Part shown: piece by piece, positions 27,524 to 36,639 of the stretch | How the letters are laid out: each line of letters starts with the position of its first letter | How positions within the stretch are numbered: position 1 is the first letter of the stretch | Assembly (NCBI GenBank): GCA_019218315.1 | Contig: JAHUUI010000006.1 | Location: forward strand, 96,652-160,651 | Length of the DNA stretch: 64,000 nt | Source: Cardiobacteriaceae bacterium TAE3-ERU3 | Lineage (GTDB): Bacteria > Pseudomonadota > Gammaproteobacteria > Cardiobacteriales > Cardiobacteriaceae | Direction of reading: 5' to 3' | Notes under the pieces: generated by a model | Seen by the model: only the letters and a program-made list of their open reading frames with translations | The model's database searches: none | Told to the model about the DNA's origin: nothing | Program-made: the position numbers and the translations under genes

Positions 27524-27591
27524 ATCATTGGCGGTATTTGAAGGGCTTTTTGCTAGAAATTGATGTGCCATGTATGTCATGTCATTGCTAC

Positions 27592-27628
27592 AAAAAAAAG
27601 TGCCACAACCAATGTGACGGTGGCACTT
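27592..27628 (-). terminator. Intrinsic terminator downstream of cysK
   Basis: AAGTGCCAC (27598-27606) and GTGGCACTT (27620-27628) pair perfectly; on the minus strand the stem is followed by a T run (plus-strand A run at 27592-27599). A second hairpin, ACGACCAA/TTGGTCGT (27645-27652 and 27663-27670), lies between it and the cysK stop. Confidence 0.85.
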
Positions 27629-27684
27629 TATTTGACATCATATTACGACCAACGGCAGAGGTTTGGTCGTTGATTCAGTTTGGT

Positions 27685-28632
27685 TTAAGGCAGCAGATGG
27701 TCATCCGAGCCTTCGTTAATACTTTCAAATAGGAAGGTGGACATGTAGCGCTCTGATGTATCTGGCAACATGGCGAGAATGACGGAACCTTCGTCTGCTT
27801 TTTGGGCAAATTGCAGGGCCGCATTGAATGTTGCGCCGCCGGAAATGCCGGTCAGGATGCCTTCCTGTGAGGCGAGCGCAAGTGCGGTATCACGCGATTC
27901 TTCATCACCAACCGGAATGAGGTGGTCATAGATTTGCTTGTTCATGGTGTCGGCGACGAAGTCTGGTGTCCAACCTTGAATCTTGTGTGGTGTCCAATCT
28001 TTGCCGGCAAGCAACTGGGCATTGAGTGGCTCGGTAGCAACGATTTCCAGCCCTGGGCGTGCGGCCTTAAGTACTTCGCCAGTGCCGGAAATAGTACCGC
28101 CAGTACCGTAGCCGCTAACGAAGTAGTCCAGTCGTTCACCTGCAAAATCGCGCAGTATTTCTGCTGCTGTGGTTTCGCGGTGGTATTGCGGGTTGGCTGG
28201 GTTGGCGAACTGATTGGCGAGGAACCAACCATTTTTTTCCGACAGTTCTTTGGCAACGCGTACCATGCCGAGGCCTTTTTCAGCGGCTGGGGTAAGAATG
28301 ACAGTACCACCAAGGCTGCGGATCAGCTTACGGCGTTCAATGGAGAACGTCTCAGTCATGACGGCGACAAAAGGATAACCTTTGGCGGCACAAACCATCG
28401 CCAATGCGATGCCGGTATTACCTGAAGTTGCCTCAACCACGGTTTGCCCGGGCTTGAGTAGGCCGCGCTTTTCAGCATCAGTGATGACAGCGTATGCCAA
28501 ACGGTCCTTGACCGAACCACCCGGATTGAAGGATTCGACCTTGACGTACATGTCAACGTGCTTGGGCGCAAGACGATTAATGCGGACAATCGGCGTGTGA
28601 CCAATGGTGTCAAGAATAGAGTTGTATTTCAT
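27685..28632 (-). CDS. cysK: Cysteine synthase (O-acetylserine sulfhydrylase), CysK type
   Basis: PLP enzyme that makes cysteine from O-acetylserine and sulfide. 315 aa from the ATG at 28632, chosen because AAGGAG lies 8-13 bases upstream; the frame is open further to 28683. The PLP lysine is in NPGGSVKDRLAY, the phosphate loop in SGYGTGGTISGTG, and the substrate loop in EATSGNTGIA. MTETFSIERR resembles CysK more than CysM. It is divergent from a CysB-like regulator with repeated operator-like motifs between them. Confidence 0.94.
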   Translation of the reverse strand: MKYNSILDTIGHTPIVRINRLAPKHVDMYVKVESFNPGGSVKDRLAYAVITDAEKRGLLKPGQTVVEATSGNTGIALAMVCAAKGYPFVAVMTETFSIERRKLIRSLGGTVILTPAAEKGLGMVRVAKELSEKNGWFLANQFANPANPQYHRETTAAEILRDFAGERLDYFVSGYGTGGTISGTGEVLKAARPGLEIVATEPLNAQLLAGKDWTPHKIQGWTPDFVADTMNKQIYDHLIPVGDEESRDTALALASQEGILTGISGGATFNAALQFAQKADEGSVILAMLPDTSERYMSTFLFESINEGSDDHLLP

Positions 28633-28700
28633 GGCTAAGCACTCCTTAAAGTGATCAAAAATTATGTACTCAGTGTAGGGCATGATGATGGATAAATTAA

Positions 28701-28727
28701 ATAACCAATGGTTATAGGAGCATAACC
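28701..28727. promoter_or_regulatory. Three-element inverted-repeat operator between cysK and the LysR-type gene
   Basis: ATAACC (28701-28706), GGTTAT (28710-28715) and ATAACC (28722-28727) alternate in orientation with spacers of 3 and 6 bases. They lie 69-95 bases upstream of the cysK start, where a CysB-family activator would bind. A CATAAT-like -10 element follows on the cysK side without a good -35, as expected for an activated promoter. Confidence 0.55.
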
Positions 28728-28904
28728 ATTACCGAGATTGGCTTGAATTGATGCGCAGATATGTAAATTGTAAATTAAAATCAATATTTTGGTTTTGTGC
28801 GATGTAGGTAGTTTACCGGCTTGTTGTTGCGTGATCGTCAGAGGAATTAGCCCACGCAACGGGAGCTTTGCGGTAGAATAGCGCCAAAATTCATTGGGTA
28901 GGAC

Positions 28905-29873
28905 ATGAAGATCAAGCAATTCCAATGCGTGTTGGCTGTGGTAGAGAGTGGCTACAGCGTTACAGCAGCAGCGGAACGTTTATTTTTGTCTCAACCGGCG
29001 GTCAGTAAGCAAATCAAGTTGTTCGAAGAAACCTTGGGTAAACCGATATTTCGTCGTCAAAGTAAGCAGTTTGTGGGTTTGACCGAGATCGGTGAGGCTA
29101 TTTTGCCAGAACTGAAGCGCATCATGCAGAGTGTCGAGTACCTGCGTTCTTTGGCACACAATCCGTATAGTGGCAGTGCGCCGACCATGACCATCGCTAC
29201 AACCAATACCCTCGCCACGTACCGCCTCGCACCATCATTGGCTGCGATTCGAGGCACGCACCCACAGTTGCAGCTCAATGTCATTGAAAGTACCAACGCA
29301 CAGGCATTGCAGATGGTGCAGGAATATGAGGCTGATTATGCGTGGTTCTCAGCGACTGATTTGGCACCGTATGCAACGGCTATGCGTGGCTTGATGTCGG
29401 TCAGTGGTGCGCCTTGGTCGCCAGTATTGGTTGTGCCCAAAGATCACGAGTTCAATAAACGCTCTTTTGATCACATTGGGCTATTGGCAAATTATCCGTT
29501 GGTAACGTATGTGACTTCTCATAAAGGGCTTTCCGGCCTTGCATCGGCGATGGAAAAATATGGCTGCCATGCCAATGTCGTACTGACTGCGCGCAATGCC
29601 GACTTGATCAAAAGCTATGTCCGCCAAGGTATCGGCCTCGGCGTGATTGCTGATATGGCATATGACGAAGTGATGGATAAGGATTTGGTGCGTTATCCAC
29701 TAGAAGAGTGGATGCCCGTTTTTAATACTTATTTGGTGTGGCAAACAGAGCGCCATTTGCGTAATCACGATTATGATTTTATCGCAACCTTGATGCCTTC
29801 AGTTGATGCGAAATCAGTGCGCGCGCAAATTGCTCAGCAGCGGGCGCAGGAGGAGGGTATGTGGACGATTTAA
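28905..29873 (+). CDS. LysR-family regulator, CysB-like
   Basis: 322 aa. N-terminal winged helix-turn-helix (AAERLFLSQPAVSKQIKLFEE) and a C-terminal periplasmic-binding-like effector domain. The segment TIATTNTLATYRLAP matches the CysB/Cbl IATTHTQARY region that binds acetylserine or sulfate-related ligands. Its position divergent from cysK supports control of sulfur assimilation. The stop overlaps the fau start. Confident as a LysR regulator, moderately as a CysB orthologue. Confidence 0.88.
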   Translation: MKIKQFQCVLAVVESGYSVTAAAERLFLSQPAVSKQIKLFEETLGKPIFRRQSKQFVGLTEIGEAILPELKRIMQSVEYLRSLAHNPYSGSAPTMTIATTNTLATYRLAPSLAAIRGTHPQLQLNVIESTNAQALQMVQEYEADYAWFSATDLAPYATAMRGLMSVSGAPWSPVLVVPKDHEFNKRSFDHIGLLANYPLVTYVTSHKGLSGLASAMEKYGCHANVVLTARNADLIKSYVRQGIGLGVIADMAYDEVMDKDLVRYPLEEWMPVFNTYLVWQTERHLRNHDYDFIATLMPSVDAKSVRAQIAQQRAQEEGMWTI

Positions 29874-30475
29874 ATCTCAGCTATAGCGCAAGATTGCGCC
29901 AGACACTGCGCGAACAGCGCCGTGCTGTGGCAGACAGTGAACGAGAGGCAGCCTCGATACTGGCGGCTAAACATGCTTATGATTGGTTAAAAGACAGGCT
30001 TGGCAATATGTCTAAACGGCGTGTTGGGGTCTTTTTGTCTTTACCCGAAGAGCTGAATACGCAGCCATTGATTTTGCGTTTGTGGCCGGCTGGAACAAAA
30101 GTGTATTTGCCAGTTGTTCACGCGAAGCAGGCGCCGCTGCATTGGCAACCCTACGACCCGGATACCCTGCTTACTTACGATACCTTGGGCATTGCTTCCC
30201 CTCAAGACCATCAGGCAACGCGCTTGTCCGGTATGGCGCTTGACGCAGTGGTCGTGCCGTTGGTTGGCTGGGATCGCTATGGCTACCGTATCGGTATGGG
30301 CGGTGGATTTTATGACCGTACCTTTGCCGCTAAAATAGCGGGTAAGTCCCCGAATTTATTGGGCTATGCCTATGCATGCCAAGAAGTACCGCAAGGCATT
30401 GCCCCCCAATCATGGGACGTTCGCCTCGATGGCGTGGTGAGCGAACTTGAATCTTTATCTTTTACAGGAGTTTAA
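29861..30475 (+). CDS. fau: 5-formyltetrahydrofolate cyclo-ligase
   Basis: ATP-dependent conversion of 5-formyl-THF to methenyl-THF, folate salvage. 204 aa. The signature GMGGGFYDRTFA is near residue 145, and DAVVVPLVGWDRYGYRIG precedes it. GTG at 29861 is chosen: AGGAGG at 29849-29854 lies 6 bases upstream. The gene overlaps the LysR gene by 13 bases. In many gammaproteobacteria 6S RNA lies directly upstream of this gene; here it does not and is found instead at 47.7 kb. Confidence 0.92.
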   Translation: MDDLNLSYSARLRQTLREQRRAVADSEREAASILAAKHAYDWLKDRLGNMSKRRVGVFLSLPEELNTQPLILRLWPAGTKVYLPVVHAKQAPLHWQPYDPDTLLTYDTLGIASPQDHQATRLSGMALDAVVVPLVGWDRYGYRIGMGGGFYDRTFAAKIAGKSPNLLGYAYACQEVPQGIAPQSWDVRLDGVVSELESLSFTGV

Positions 30476-30476
30476 C

Positions 30477-31931
30477 ATGGCAAAACATCGTGATCTAACC
30501 CGAGTCTGTCACCACACAAAAATTGTTGCGACTTTGGGTCCGGCAAGTAATGATGTCGAAATGCTGGAGCACATGATTCGCGTCGGTTTGAATGTCGTGC
30601 GCCTGAACTTTAGCCACGGTACACCAGAAGTACACGAAGAAAATGCCAAGCGTGTGCGCGAGGCATCTCAGCGTGCCGGCCGTGAAGTAGCAATTATCGC
30701 TGACTTGCAAGGCCCTAAAATTCGCGTAGGCAAAATCAAAGATGGCAAAATCAGCCTCAAAGAAGGCGATGCATTGATCCTTGATGCCGGGCTGGAGGAA
30801 GAAGGCAATCAGGAGCGTATCGGCCTTGATTACCGCGACCTGCCAAAAGACGTCACTAAGGGCGATGTCTTGCTGCTCGACGATGGCTTACTGACTTTGG
30901 TCGTTACCCGCGTTGATGGTGATGAGATTCACACAGAAGTGCAAAATGATGCTGTGCTGAAAAGCAACAAAGGCATCAACAAGCAGGGCGGTGGATTATC
31001 AGCCGCTGCATTGACCGATAAAGACCATCGTGACCTCAAGACTGCGATCGCTATTGGCGCGGATTACTTGGCGATCAGCTTTGTTAAATCAGCTGCTGAC
31101 ATGGAATTGGCACGCCAGCTTGCGGCACAGGCTGCGAATGGTAACCACCGCCCAGGTCTGATTGCTAAAATCGAGCGTACTGAAGCGATCACCAACCTTG
31201 AAGAAATCCTCAAAGCCAGTGATGGCGTGATGGTCGCGCGTGGTGACTTGGCGGTCGAAGTTGGGAACCCGGCAGTACCGGCGCTGCAAAAGCGTATCAT
31301 CAAGAAAGCGCGTGAAATGCGCCGCTTTACCATCACTGCGACTCAAATGATGGAGAGCATGATCACCAATCCGGTGCCGACTCGTGCAGAGGTTAGTGAC
31401 GTCGCTAACGCAGTACTCGATGGCAGTGACGCAGTTATGCTTAGCGCGGAAACGGCTGTTGGTGCTTACCCATTTGAAACCATTCACACCATGGCACAGG
31501 TTTGTGCGGCTGCAGAAAATGCCCAAGACCCACTGACCAGTGCTGATATTCATATTCAGCATTCGAGCCGAATTGATCACACCATCGCCAGTGGCGCAGT
31601 CTTTACAGCGCGTCAGCTGGATGCGAAGGCAATTGTTGCCCTGACTGAAAGTGGCTCGACTGCATTCCAGATCAGCCGATTTGGCATCAATATTCCGATC
31701 TATGCGTTGACCAGTGACCAGCTCGTACAGCGTAAGATGTGTATCTATCGTGGTGTTCAGCCGTTGATGGTCGGTACCAGTAGTGATCACAACACGGCTA
31801 TTCAGGAAGCAGAAGCACACCTGCAATGGCGTGGTGTGGTTAGTAGCGGCGATCTCTACGTTATTACCAGCGGTATGAACATGGGGCAGCCGGGCTCGAC
31901 CAATACCTTGCAAATCAGTCGTGCCAAATAA
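30477..31931 (+). CDS. pyk: Pyruvate kinase
   Basis: Final ATP-forming step of glycolysis. 484 aa, PykA-like. Motifs: KIVATLGPAS at the N terminus, LNFSHGTPE, ADLQGPKIRVG, the catalytic LIAKIERTEAI with the active-site Lys, and the signature VMVARGDLAVEV. The C-terminal alpha/beta domain is complete. ATG 30477 has CAGGAG at 30465-30470; the upstream frame to 30447 overlaps fau and is not used. Codons are C-ending, as in other highly expressed genes here. Confidence 0.97.
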   Translation: MAKHRDLTRVCHHTKIVATLGPASNDVEMLEHMIRVGLNVVRLNFSHGTPEVHEENAKRVREASQRAGREVAIIADLQGPKIRVGKIKDGKISLKEGDALILDAGLEEEGNQERIGLDYRDLPKDVTKGDVLLLDDGLLTLVVTRVDGDEIHTEVQNDAVLKSNKGINKQGGGLSAAALTDKDHRDLKTAIAIGADYLAISFVKSAADMELARQLAAQAANGNHRPGLIAKIERTEAITNLEEILKASDGVMVARGDLAVEVGNPAVPALQKRIIKKAREMRRFTITATQMMESMITNPVPTRAEVSDVANAVLDGSDAVMLSAETAVGAYPFETIHTMAQVCAAAENAQDPLTSADIHIQHSSRIDHTIASGAVFTARQLDAKAIVALTESGSTAFQISRFGINIPIYALTSDQLVQRKMCIYRGVQPLMVGTSSDHNTAIQEAEAHLQWRGVVSSGDLYVITSGMNMGQPGSTNTLQISRAK

Positions 31932-32497
31932 TGAATTTGCTGTTCTATAAGCAGCGCTTTGCTAAAGGCGCTGCTTTAATCATTGGCATGATGGCGGTGA
32001 ACTCGATAATGGCACAAGATACGACAAGTAATACAGCAGCGCCTCAAGCTACTGACCAAGCATCGCAACAGGCGATGCTCGACATGCAGTACGCTGATGA
32101 ACTGGGCTGCTTTATTATTCATGGTGATGAAGTACGCCCGGTAATGCCTTTGCTGGTTTCCAGTGATGGTTTGCCGGATGTGGCGCATGACCACGTTATT
32201 GCGGCGCTTGATGATGCGCTTGCGCGAGGCTGTGATATCAATCAGCCGGACTTGAATGGCCTGTCGCCACTGAATACCGCTATTTTACAAAGCAATGTTG
32301 CACTGGTCGCTTATCTTATAGAGCATGGTGCGGATGCTGCTGCGCCAATCAGTAGCACGAGCGAAGAAATTGATGGTCTGGATAGTCTGGGGCTGCTGGA
32401 CATACTCTCCGAACGTGCACCTGAGCAAGAGGCCATTTGGCAGCAGATACGCGATATTCTCGACGCTGATAGCGCTGGGCATTTGGGTACAGCTTAA
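31931..32497 (+). CDS. Exported ankyrin-repeat protein
   Basis: 188 aa, function unknown. A hydrophobic signal segment (GAALIIGMMAVNSIMA) is followed by a Thr/Ala-rich linker and at least one recognisable ankyrin unit (GCDINQPDLNGLSPLNTAIL, then LVAYLIEHGAD). Small periplasmic ankyrin proteins occur in several proteobacteria, sometimes beside catalase, but here the gene is coupled to pyk through a TAATG overlap. A bidirectional terminator follows. Confidence 0.8.
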   Translation: MNLLFYKQRFAKGAALIIGMMAVNSIMAQDTTSNTAAPQATDQASQQAMLDMQYADELGCFIIHGDEVRPVMPLLVSSDGLPDVAHDHVIAALDDALARGCDINQPDLNGLSPLNTAILQSNVALVAYLIEHGADAAAPISSTSEEIDGLDSLGLLDILSERAPEQEAIWQQIRDILDADSAGHLGTA

Positions 32498-32552
32498 TTA
32501 CAGGTATTGATAACAGCCTGATATGCTGGCAGAAAAAATACTTTGGCTAAAC

Positions 32553-32579
32553 ATAAACCCCGCATTTTGCGGGGTTTAT
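32553..32579. terminator. Bidirectional terminator between the ankyrin gene and zapE
   Basis: ATAAACCCCGCA (32553-32564) and TGCGGGGTTTAT (32568-32579) are perfect complements with a 3-base loop. Both flanks are T-rich on the relevant strand, suiting the convergent genes. Confidence 0.85.
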
Positions 32580-32604
32580 TTGTATGGATTATTGATTCGC
32601 TTGC

Positions 32605-33735
32605 TTAGAGCAGATGAGGTTCTTGCCAGTAATTTTGGCTTTGCATCTCGAACAGGCGGCTTTGCAGTCGTTCGAATTCAAAGGTGAGGCGTTTGCCTTG
32701 GTAGAGCTCGCTGACTGGCTGCTCCGTGGTCAACATCAGCTTGACGCGGCGATCGTAAAACTCATCGATCAGGACGAGGAATCGACGTGCCGCATCTTCT
32801 GAGTATTCATCGAGAACAGGAACGCCAACGATACCGACATGCGGGAAGCGTTTGCCGATGGTGATGTAGTCTTTCTGTGAGTAATTACCACCGCATAGGA
32901 CGTTAAAATCAAAGATCACTGCATGTTCGTTGCGGTGCAGCAGGGGAATTTCACGGCTGCCAGCGCGTAGTGGTAGTGGTGTGTGGCCGTTGTCTATGGT
33001 TTCGCCGGTGATGTTGGCGAGGTCTGTACACATGGCGGCACGATTTTCTGCATTATCCGGGTTGCGGAATACGGTTTCTTGGCTGAAATGGCGATGGCGA
33101 TAGTCTTCACCATCGTCAATGTGGTGAATGACGAGGTTTTCCTTGATCCACGCGATGGCTGGCAGGAATTGCTCGCGTTGTAGGCCTTTTTTGTAAAGAT
33201 CGTCTGGCGGGATATTTGAGGTGGTGACGATGGTGATGTTGTGGTCTTTCATGGCGCGCAGCAGACGCGAGAGCAACATGGCATCGGTAATATCTGAGAC
33301 AAAAAATTCATCGAGGCAGATGATGTCGATGTCTTTTTTCATATTGGCGACAATGGTGTCAATCGGGTCTTCAATCTTACCGGCTTCATTGAGTTTATCG
33401 TGAAGCTCGAGCATGAAGCGGTGGAAGTGGCGGCGTAATTTGCGTTCATTTGGCAGGCAGTCGACGAATAAATCCATCATGAATGTTTTGCCGCGCCCTA
33501 CGCCACCCCAGCAGTAAAGACCTTGTATCCAGTGTTCTTCCGTTTGCGTTTCTTCATTGCCTCCAAATAGTTTGGAGAAAAAGCCTTTGCTTTCTTTTGG
33601 TGCTTTGGTGGCCTGCGGGGTATTTTGCAGGGCTTCAGCAATGCGCTGCATTTCAGCGATGACGCGGAGTTGTGCTGGGTCTGATTGATAGCCTTTGGCA
33701 GCGAGGGCTTGTTGGTAGCGTTCAGTGAAGTTCAT
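32605..33735 (-). CDS. zapE: Cell division ATPase ZapE (AFG1-like)
   Basis: 376 aa. AFG1/ZapE-family P-loop ATPase; in E. coli ZapE associates with the Z-ring. Walker A in WGGVGRGKTFMMD and Walker B in IICLDEFFVSD. The segment after residue 45 contains a charged insertion (KAPKESKGFFSKLFGGNEE). ATG 33735 overlaps the sanA stop. It is the last gene of the minus-strand run from coaBC. Confidence 0.93.
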   Translation of the reverse strand: MNFTERYQQALAAKGYQSDPAQLRVIAEMQRIAEALQNTPQATKAPKESKGFFSKLFGGNEETQTEEHWIQGLYCWGGVGRGKTFMMDLFVDCLPNERKLRRHFHRFMLELHDKLNEAGKIEDPIDTIVANMKKDIDIICLDEFFVSDITDAMLLSRLLRAMKDHNITIVTTSNIPPDDLYKKGLQREQFLPAIAWIKENLVIHHIDDGEDYRHRHFSQETVFRNPDNAENRAAMCTDLANITGETIDNGHTPLPLRAGSREIPLLHRNEHAVIFDFNVLCGGNYSQKDYITIGKRFPHVGIVGVPVLDEYSEDAARRFLVLIDEFYDRRVKLMLTTEQPVSELYQGKRLTFEFERLQSRLFEMQSQNYWQEPHLL

Positions 33736-34391
33736 GGCGTGTCCTGTGTGCTGTGCGGCGGGAAGGGAATAGGGTCGCCGTAGTATTTGGCTTCCTTGTC
33801 GGTGATGTGCAGATCGAGCAGCGCTTTCAGGCGCGCACCAAATTCACGGATGCGGGTCTTGATGCTGCTTTTTAATGACACATCGCCAGCGTTGTACGCG
33901 ACGACATCATGCCCTTGATGGCGGGCGATATAAACGGCGCGGGCATTATGGAAAGGTTGTGAGACGATGGTGTAGCGGGTTTGCCCGAAGATGTGCTCTG
34001 CGCGCAAAATGGAATCAAGCGTACGCAACCCTGCATAGTCCGGCTGGATACGTTCGGCGGGTATGCCGGCGGCGATTAGGTCCGCTTTCATTTGTGCGGG
34101 CTCGTTGTAGCTGCGGCTGGGGTTGGCACCGCTGACGATGATGTAGCGGACTTTGCCAGCGTGATAGAGCTCAGCGGCTGCTTTGATGCGTGAAGTATAG
34201 AATAGGTTGGTTCTACCGCCAGCGAGATACTTGGCAGTACCGAGCACAATTGCAACGTCGCGTTCTGGGATATCGGCTGTCTGGTCATAGAGATAGTCAC
34301 GACTTTGCAGCTCTATCCATAAATATGCGCTGATCGGGATGATGATCAGCGCGAGTAAGGCGAGGACGAGTAGAATCATCAAGCGCTTCAT
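33732..34391 (-). CDS. sanA: SanA/YdcF-like DUF218 membrane protein
   Basis: 219 aa with a single N-terminal membrane segment (LMILLVLALLALIIIPISAY) and a DUF218 domain: DVAIVLGTAKY, IIVSGANPSRSYNEP, and TIVSQPFHNARAVYIAR. SanA of E. coli affects envelope barrier function, by an unknown reaction. Overlaps both neighbours by 4 bases, so it belongs to the HAD-sanA-zapE operon. The symbol rests on similarity to SanA and is moderate. Confidence 0.82.
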   Translation of the reverse strand: MKRLMILLVLALLALIIIPISAYLWIELQSRDYLYDQTADIPERDVAIVLGTAKYLAGGRTNLFYTSRIKAAAELYHAGKVRYIIVSGANPSRSYNEPAQMKADLIAAGIPAERIQPDYAGLRTLDSILRAEHIFGQTRYTIVSQPFHNARAVYIARHQGHDVVAYNAGDVSLKSSIKTRIREFGARLKALLDLHITDKEAKYYGDPIPFPPHSTQDTP

Positions 34392-35296
34392 AGCTGGGGC
34401 AGGATGAAGTCCGGCACAATAGCACTTTCGTCGATATATGGTTGTGGGTCCAGGCCGCGGAAAAATCCGTGATCGGTGACTAAGCCTGTGGCGATACCGT
34501 ATGCATTTCCGCCCAGGATATCGGTGTGTAAGGTATCTCCGAGCATGAGAGTACGTGCGTGATTGAGTGGTTTGCCGAGTTTAGCTAGGCGTTTTGCTGC
34601 AATGTCGTAGATGCTGTGGTAGGGCTTGCCAAAGACTTTAGCGTGGTCAAAGAGGTGATCCTCAAGCAAGAGAACGTAGCTACCCGGTTCGGTGGAGCTA
34701 TGCCCGCCCATTGGGGCGATGAGGTCTGGGTTGCCGAGCAGGATTGGCCGAGGGCGATGATGTAATGCTTCGACGAAAGCCTTTTGGCGTTGGTCATCCC
34801 ACGCGATGCTGGATAAAAACAGGAAGCCGTCGGCGTCGTGGAAGCCTGGCCGATCTTGAAAGGTGATATTGAGGCCGAGCGCTTCTAGGTCACTTTGTCC
34901 TTCTTCACTGGCGACGACGCCCCAGTGCATGTTGTCAGGATATTCGTGCAGGCCTGCAAGTAACGTGTCGCGGCTGGTGACGATTTCATCACCACTAAAA
35001 TCGAAGCCAAAGCGGCGGAATTTTTCAATGACGACGCTTTTTTCATAGCTGGCGGCATTGGATACGATCATCACATTTTTGCCCAGCTTGCGTAGCTTCG
35101 TTACTTGGTCAACAGCATTAGGAATAGCCTGCTGACCGACGTTGAGTACGCCAAATGCATCAAAGAAGAAAGTGTCATAGTGCTCTGCAACTGCCATGAT
35201 GTCGGGTATATGGCGCGGTTGATGGTTGCATAACGGCGATACCGGTAAGCGATGGCGGAGATTTTGGTAGTGGTTGAAAGCAGCTATTGCAGGCAT
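34388..35296 (-). CDS. HAD-superfamily IIA sugar-phosphatase-like protein
   Basis: 302 aa, NagD/class IIA HAD fold. Motif I appears as FFFDAFGVLNVG, where the second Asp of the usual DxDG is Phe-Gly-Val; the C-terminal motif LMLGDTLHTDILGGNAYGI is typical of the class. The first acidic residue is retained, so the enzyme could be active. AAAGGA lies 7 bases before the ATG. Substrate unknown. The 23-base gap after argB and overlap with sanA place it mid-operon. Confidence 0.85.
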   Translation of the reverse strand: MPAIAAFNHYQNLRHRLPVSPLCNHQPRHIPDIMAVAEHYDTFFFDAFGVLNVGQQAIPNAVDQVTKLRKLGKNVMIVSNAASYEKSVVIEKFRRFGFDFSGDEIVTSRDTLLAGLHEYPDNMHWGVVASEEGQSDLEALGLNITFQDRPGFHDADGFLFLSSIAWDDQRQKAFVEALHHRPRPILLGNPDLIAPMGGHSSTEPGSYVLLLEDHLFDHAKVFGKPYHSIYDIAAKRLAKLGKPLNHARTLMLGDTLHTDILGGNAYGIATGLVTDHGFFRGLDPQPYIDESAIVPDFILPQL

Positions 35297-35319
35297 GGTT
35301 ATTCCTTTGATTCGTTGAG

Positions 35320-36093
35320 TCAGGCAGTGATTAGTGTGCCGATGGTGCCGGGATTGGTCGTCGCATGGGCGAGATTGGCTGGGTGAGTGCCGTCGATGAT
35401 ACTGGCATGTTTACAGCCACCACGCAAAGCGACCAGTGCGCAATCGACCTTAGGCAGCATCCCGCCGTAAATTGTGCCTTGTGCGATGAGAGTGTCGATG
35501 TCTTCTGCGCTGGCAGTGGCGATACGTTTGCCGTCAGCATCGAGTAGCCCGGCAACGTTGGTCATCAGGATAAAGTCGTCGGCATTAAGGGCAGCCGCAA
35601 TATGTGCTGCGCTGTAATCGGCATTGATGTTGAGCACGTTGTGCGCATTGTCGCAGCCGAGTGGCGCGATGACTGGTGTGTAGCCGTTGCTGAGCAGGGT
35701 ATGCAGTAGCGCTGGTTCGACATGCTCAATGATACCGACAGCCCCCAGATCAGGGTTGGCTGTAGCGTGGATCAGATTAGCGTCCTCACCACTAATACCA
35801 ACGCTGTTTAGGCCTACACGTTGTAATGCACGTACGATGGCTTTGTTGACATGGCCGCAAAGTGCCATTTCGACGACATCAAGCGCAGCTTGGTCCGTAA
35901 AGCGCTGGCCGTTGACGAAATGGCTGGTGGTGTTGGTTTTATCCAGCCAATGATTGATTTGTGGGCCACCACCGTGCACGACAACTGGCGCAATATTTTG
36001 CGCTTTGAGCTCGGCGATCGCTGCGGCAAAATCTTCAAGTGCGTGAATGTCAGCGATGGCGTTGCCGCCGTACTTGATAACAGCGAGACGCAT
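35320..36093 (-). CDS. argB: Acetylglutamate kinase
   Basis: Second step of arginine synthesis, phosphorylating N-acetylglutamate. 257 aa, E. coli-like short form. N-terminal VIKYGGNAIAD, PVVVHGGGPQIN, the substrate segment NGQRFTDQAALDVVEMALCG, and the ILMTNVAGLLD motif. It shares a TGATG junction with dut. Confidence 0.95.
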   Translation of the reverse strand: MRLAVIKYGGNAIADIHALEDFAAAIAELKAQNIAPVVVHGGGPQINHWLDKTNTTSHFVNGQRFTDQAALDVVEMALCGHVNKAIVRALQRVGLNSVGISGEDANLIHATANPDLGAVGIIEHVEPALLHTLLSNGYTPVIAPLGCDNAHNVLNINADYSAAHIAAALNADDFILMTNVAGLLDADGKRIATASAEDIDTLIAQGTIYGGMLPKVDCALVALRGGCKHASIIDGTHPANLAHATTNPGTIGTLITA

Positions 36094-36554
36094 CAGCGTG
36101 TGCCTGTGTGACCGAAGCCGCCATCGCCGCGCAGGCTGGTGTCGCTGAAGTCATCGACACGATTGAGCTGCGGGCGCAGTACCGGGGTGATCATCATTTG
36201 CGCAATGCGTTCGCCGAGTGTGATTGTGTAGGGTTTGTCGCTGCGGTTCCAGCAAGGAATTTTCAGTTCACCCTGATAATCGCTGTCGATTAGCCCGACG
36301 AGGTTACCGAGCACGATGCCGTGCTTGTACCCCAGCCCCGAACGGGGTAGGACCAGAGCGCAGTAATTTGGGTCGCCAATGTGGAAGGCAAGGCCGGTTC
36401 CGATCAGAATGCAATCACCAGGATTGAGGGTTATTTCATCGGCGTCGAATACGGCGCGCAGGTCCATAGCGGCACTGCCATCAGTGGCGTAGGTTGGTAA
36501 TTCGATACTGTCGCCGACACGTGGGTCGAGAATTTTGTAATTGAGAATATGCAT
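36093..36554 (-). CDS. dut: dUTP diphosphatase
   Basis: Trimeric dUTPase that keeps uracil out of DNA and supplies dUMP. 153 aa. All five motifs are present: [44 protein letters not shown] and the C-terminal [10 protein letters not shown]. Placed between coaBC and argB as in pseudomonads and relatives. Confidence 0.97.
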   Translation of the reverse strand: MHILNYKILDPRVGDSIELPTYATDGSAAMDLRAVFDADEITLNPGDCILIGTGLAFHIGDPNYCALVLPRSGLGYKHGIVLGNLVGLIDSDYQGELKIPCWNRSDKPYTITLGERIAQMMITPVLRPQLNRVDDFSDTSLRGDGGFGHTGTR

Positions 36555-36639
36555 ATTGGCTCTATTGGTTTGTTTTGCTGCTCAAATGGGCGCTTATTGT
36601 ATCAAAGGCAGGTGATAGTGGTAGTTTGCCGCCGCGCGC

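Noticed and set aside
27514..27732. 72-residue plus-strand ORF between the DnaA boxes and cysK
   Set aside because: It crosses the cysK terminator hairpin and the cysK 3' end and has no ribosome site or family likeness.
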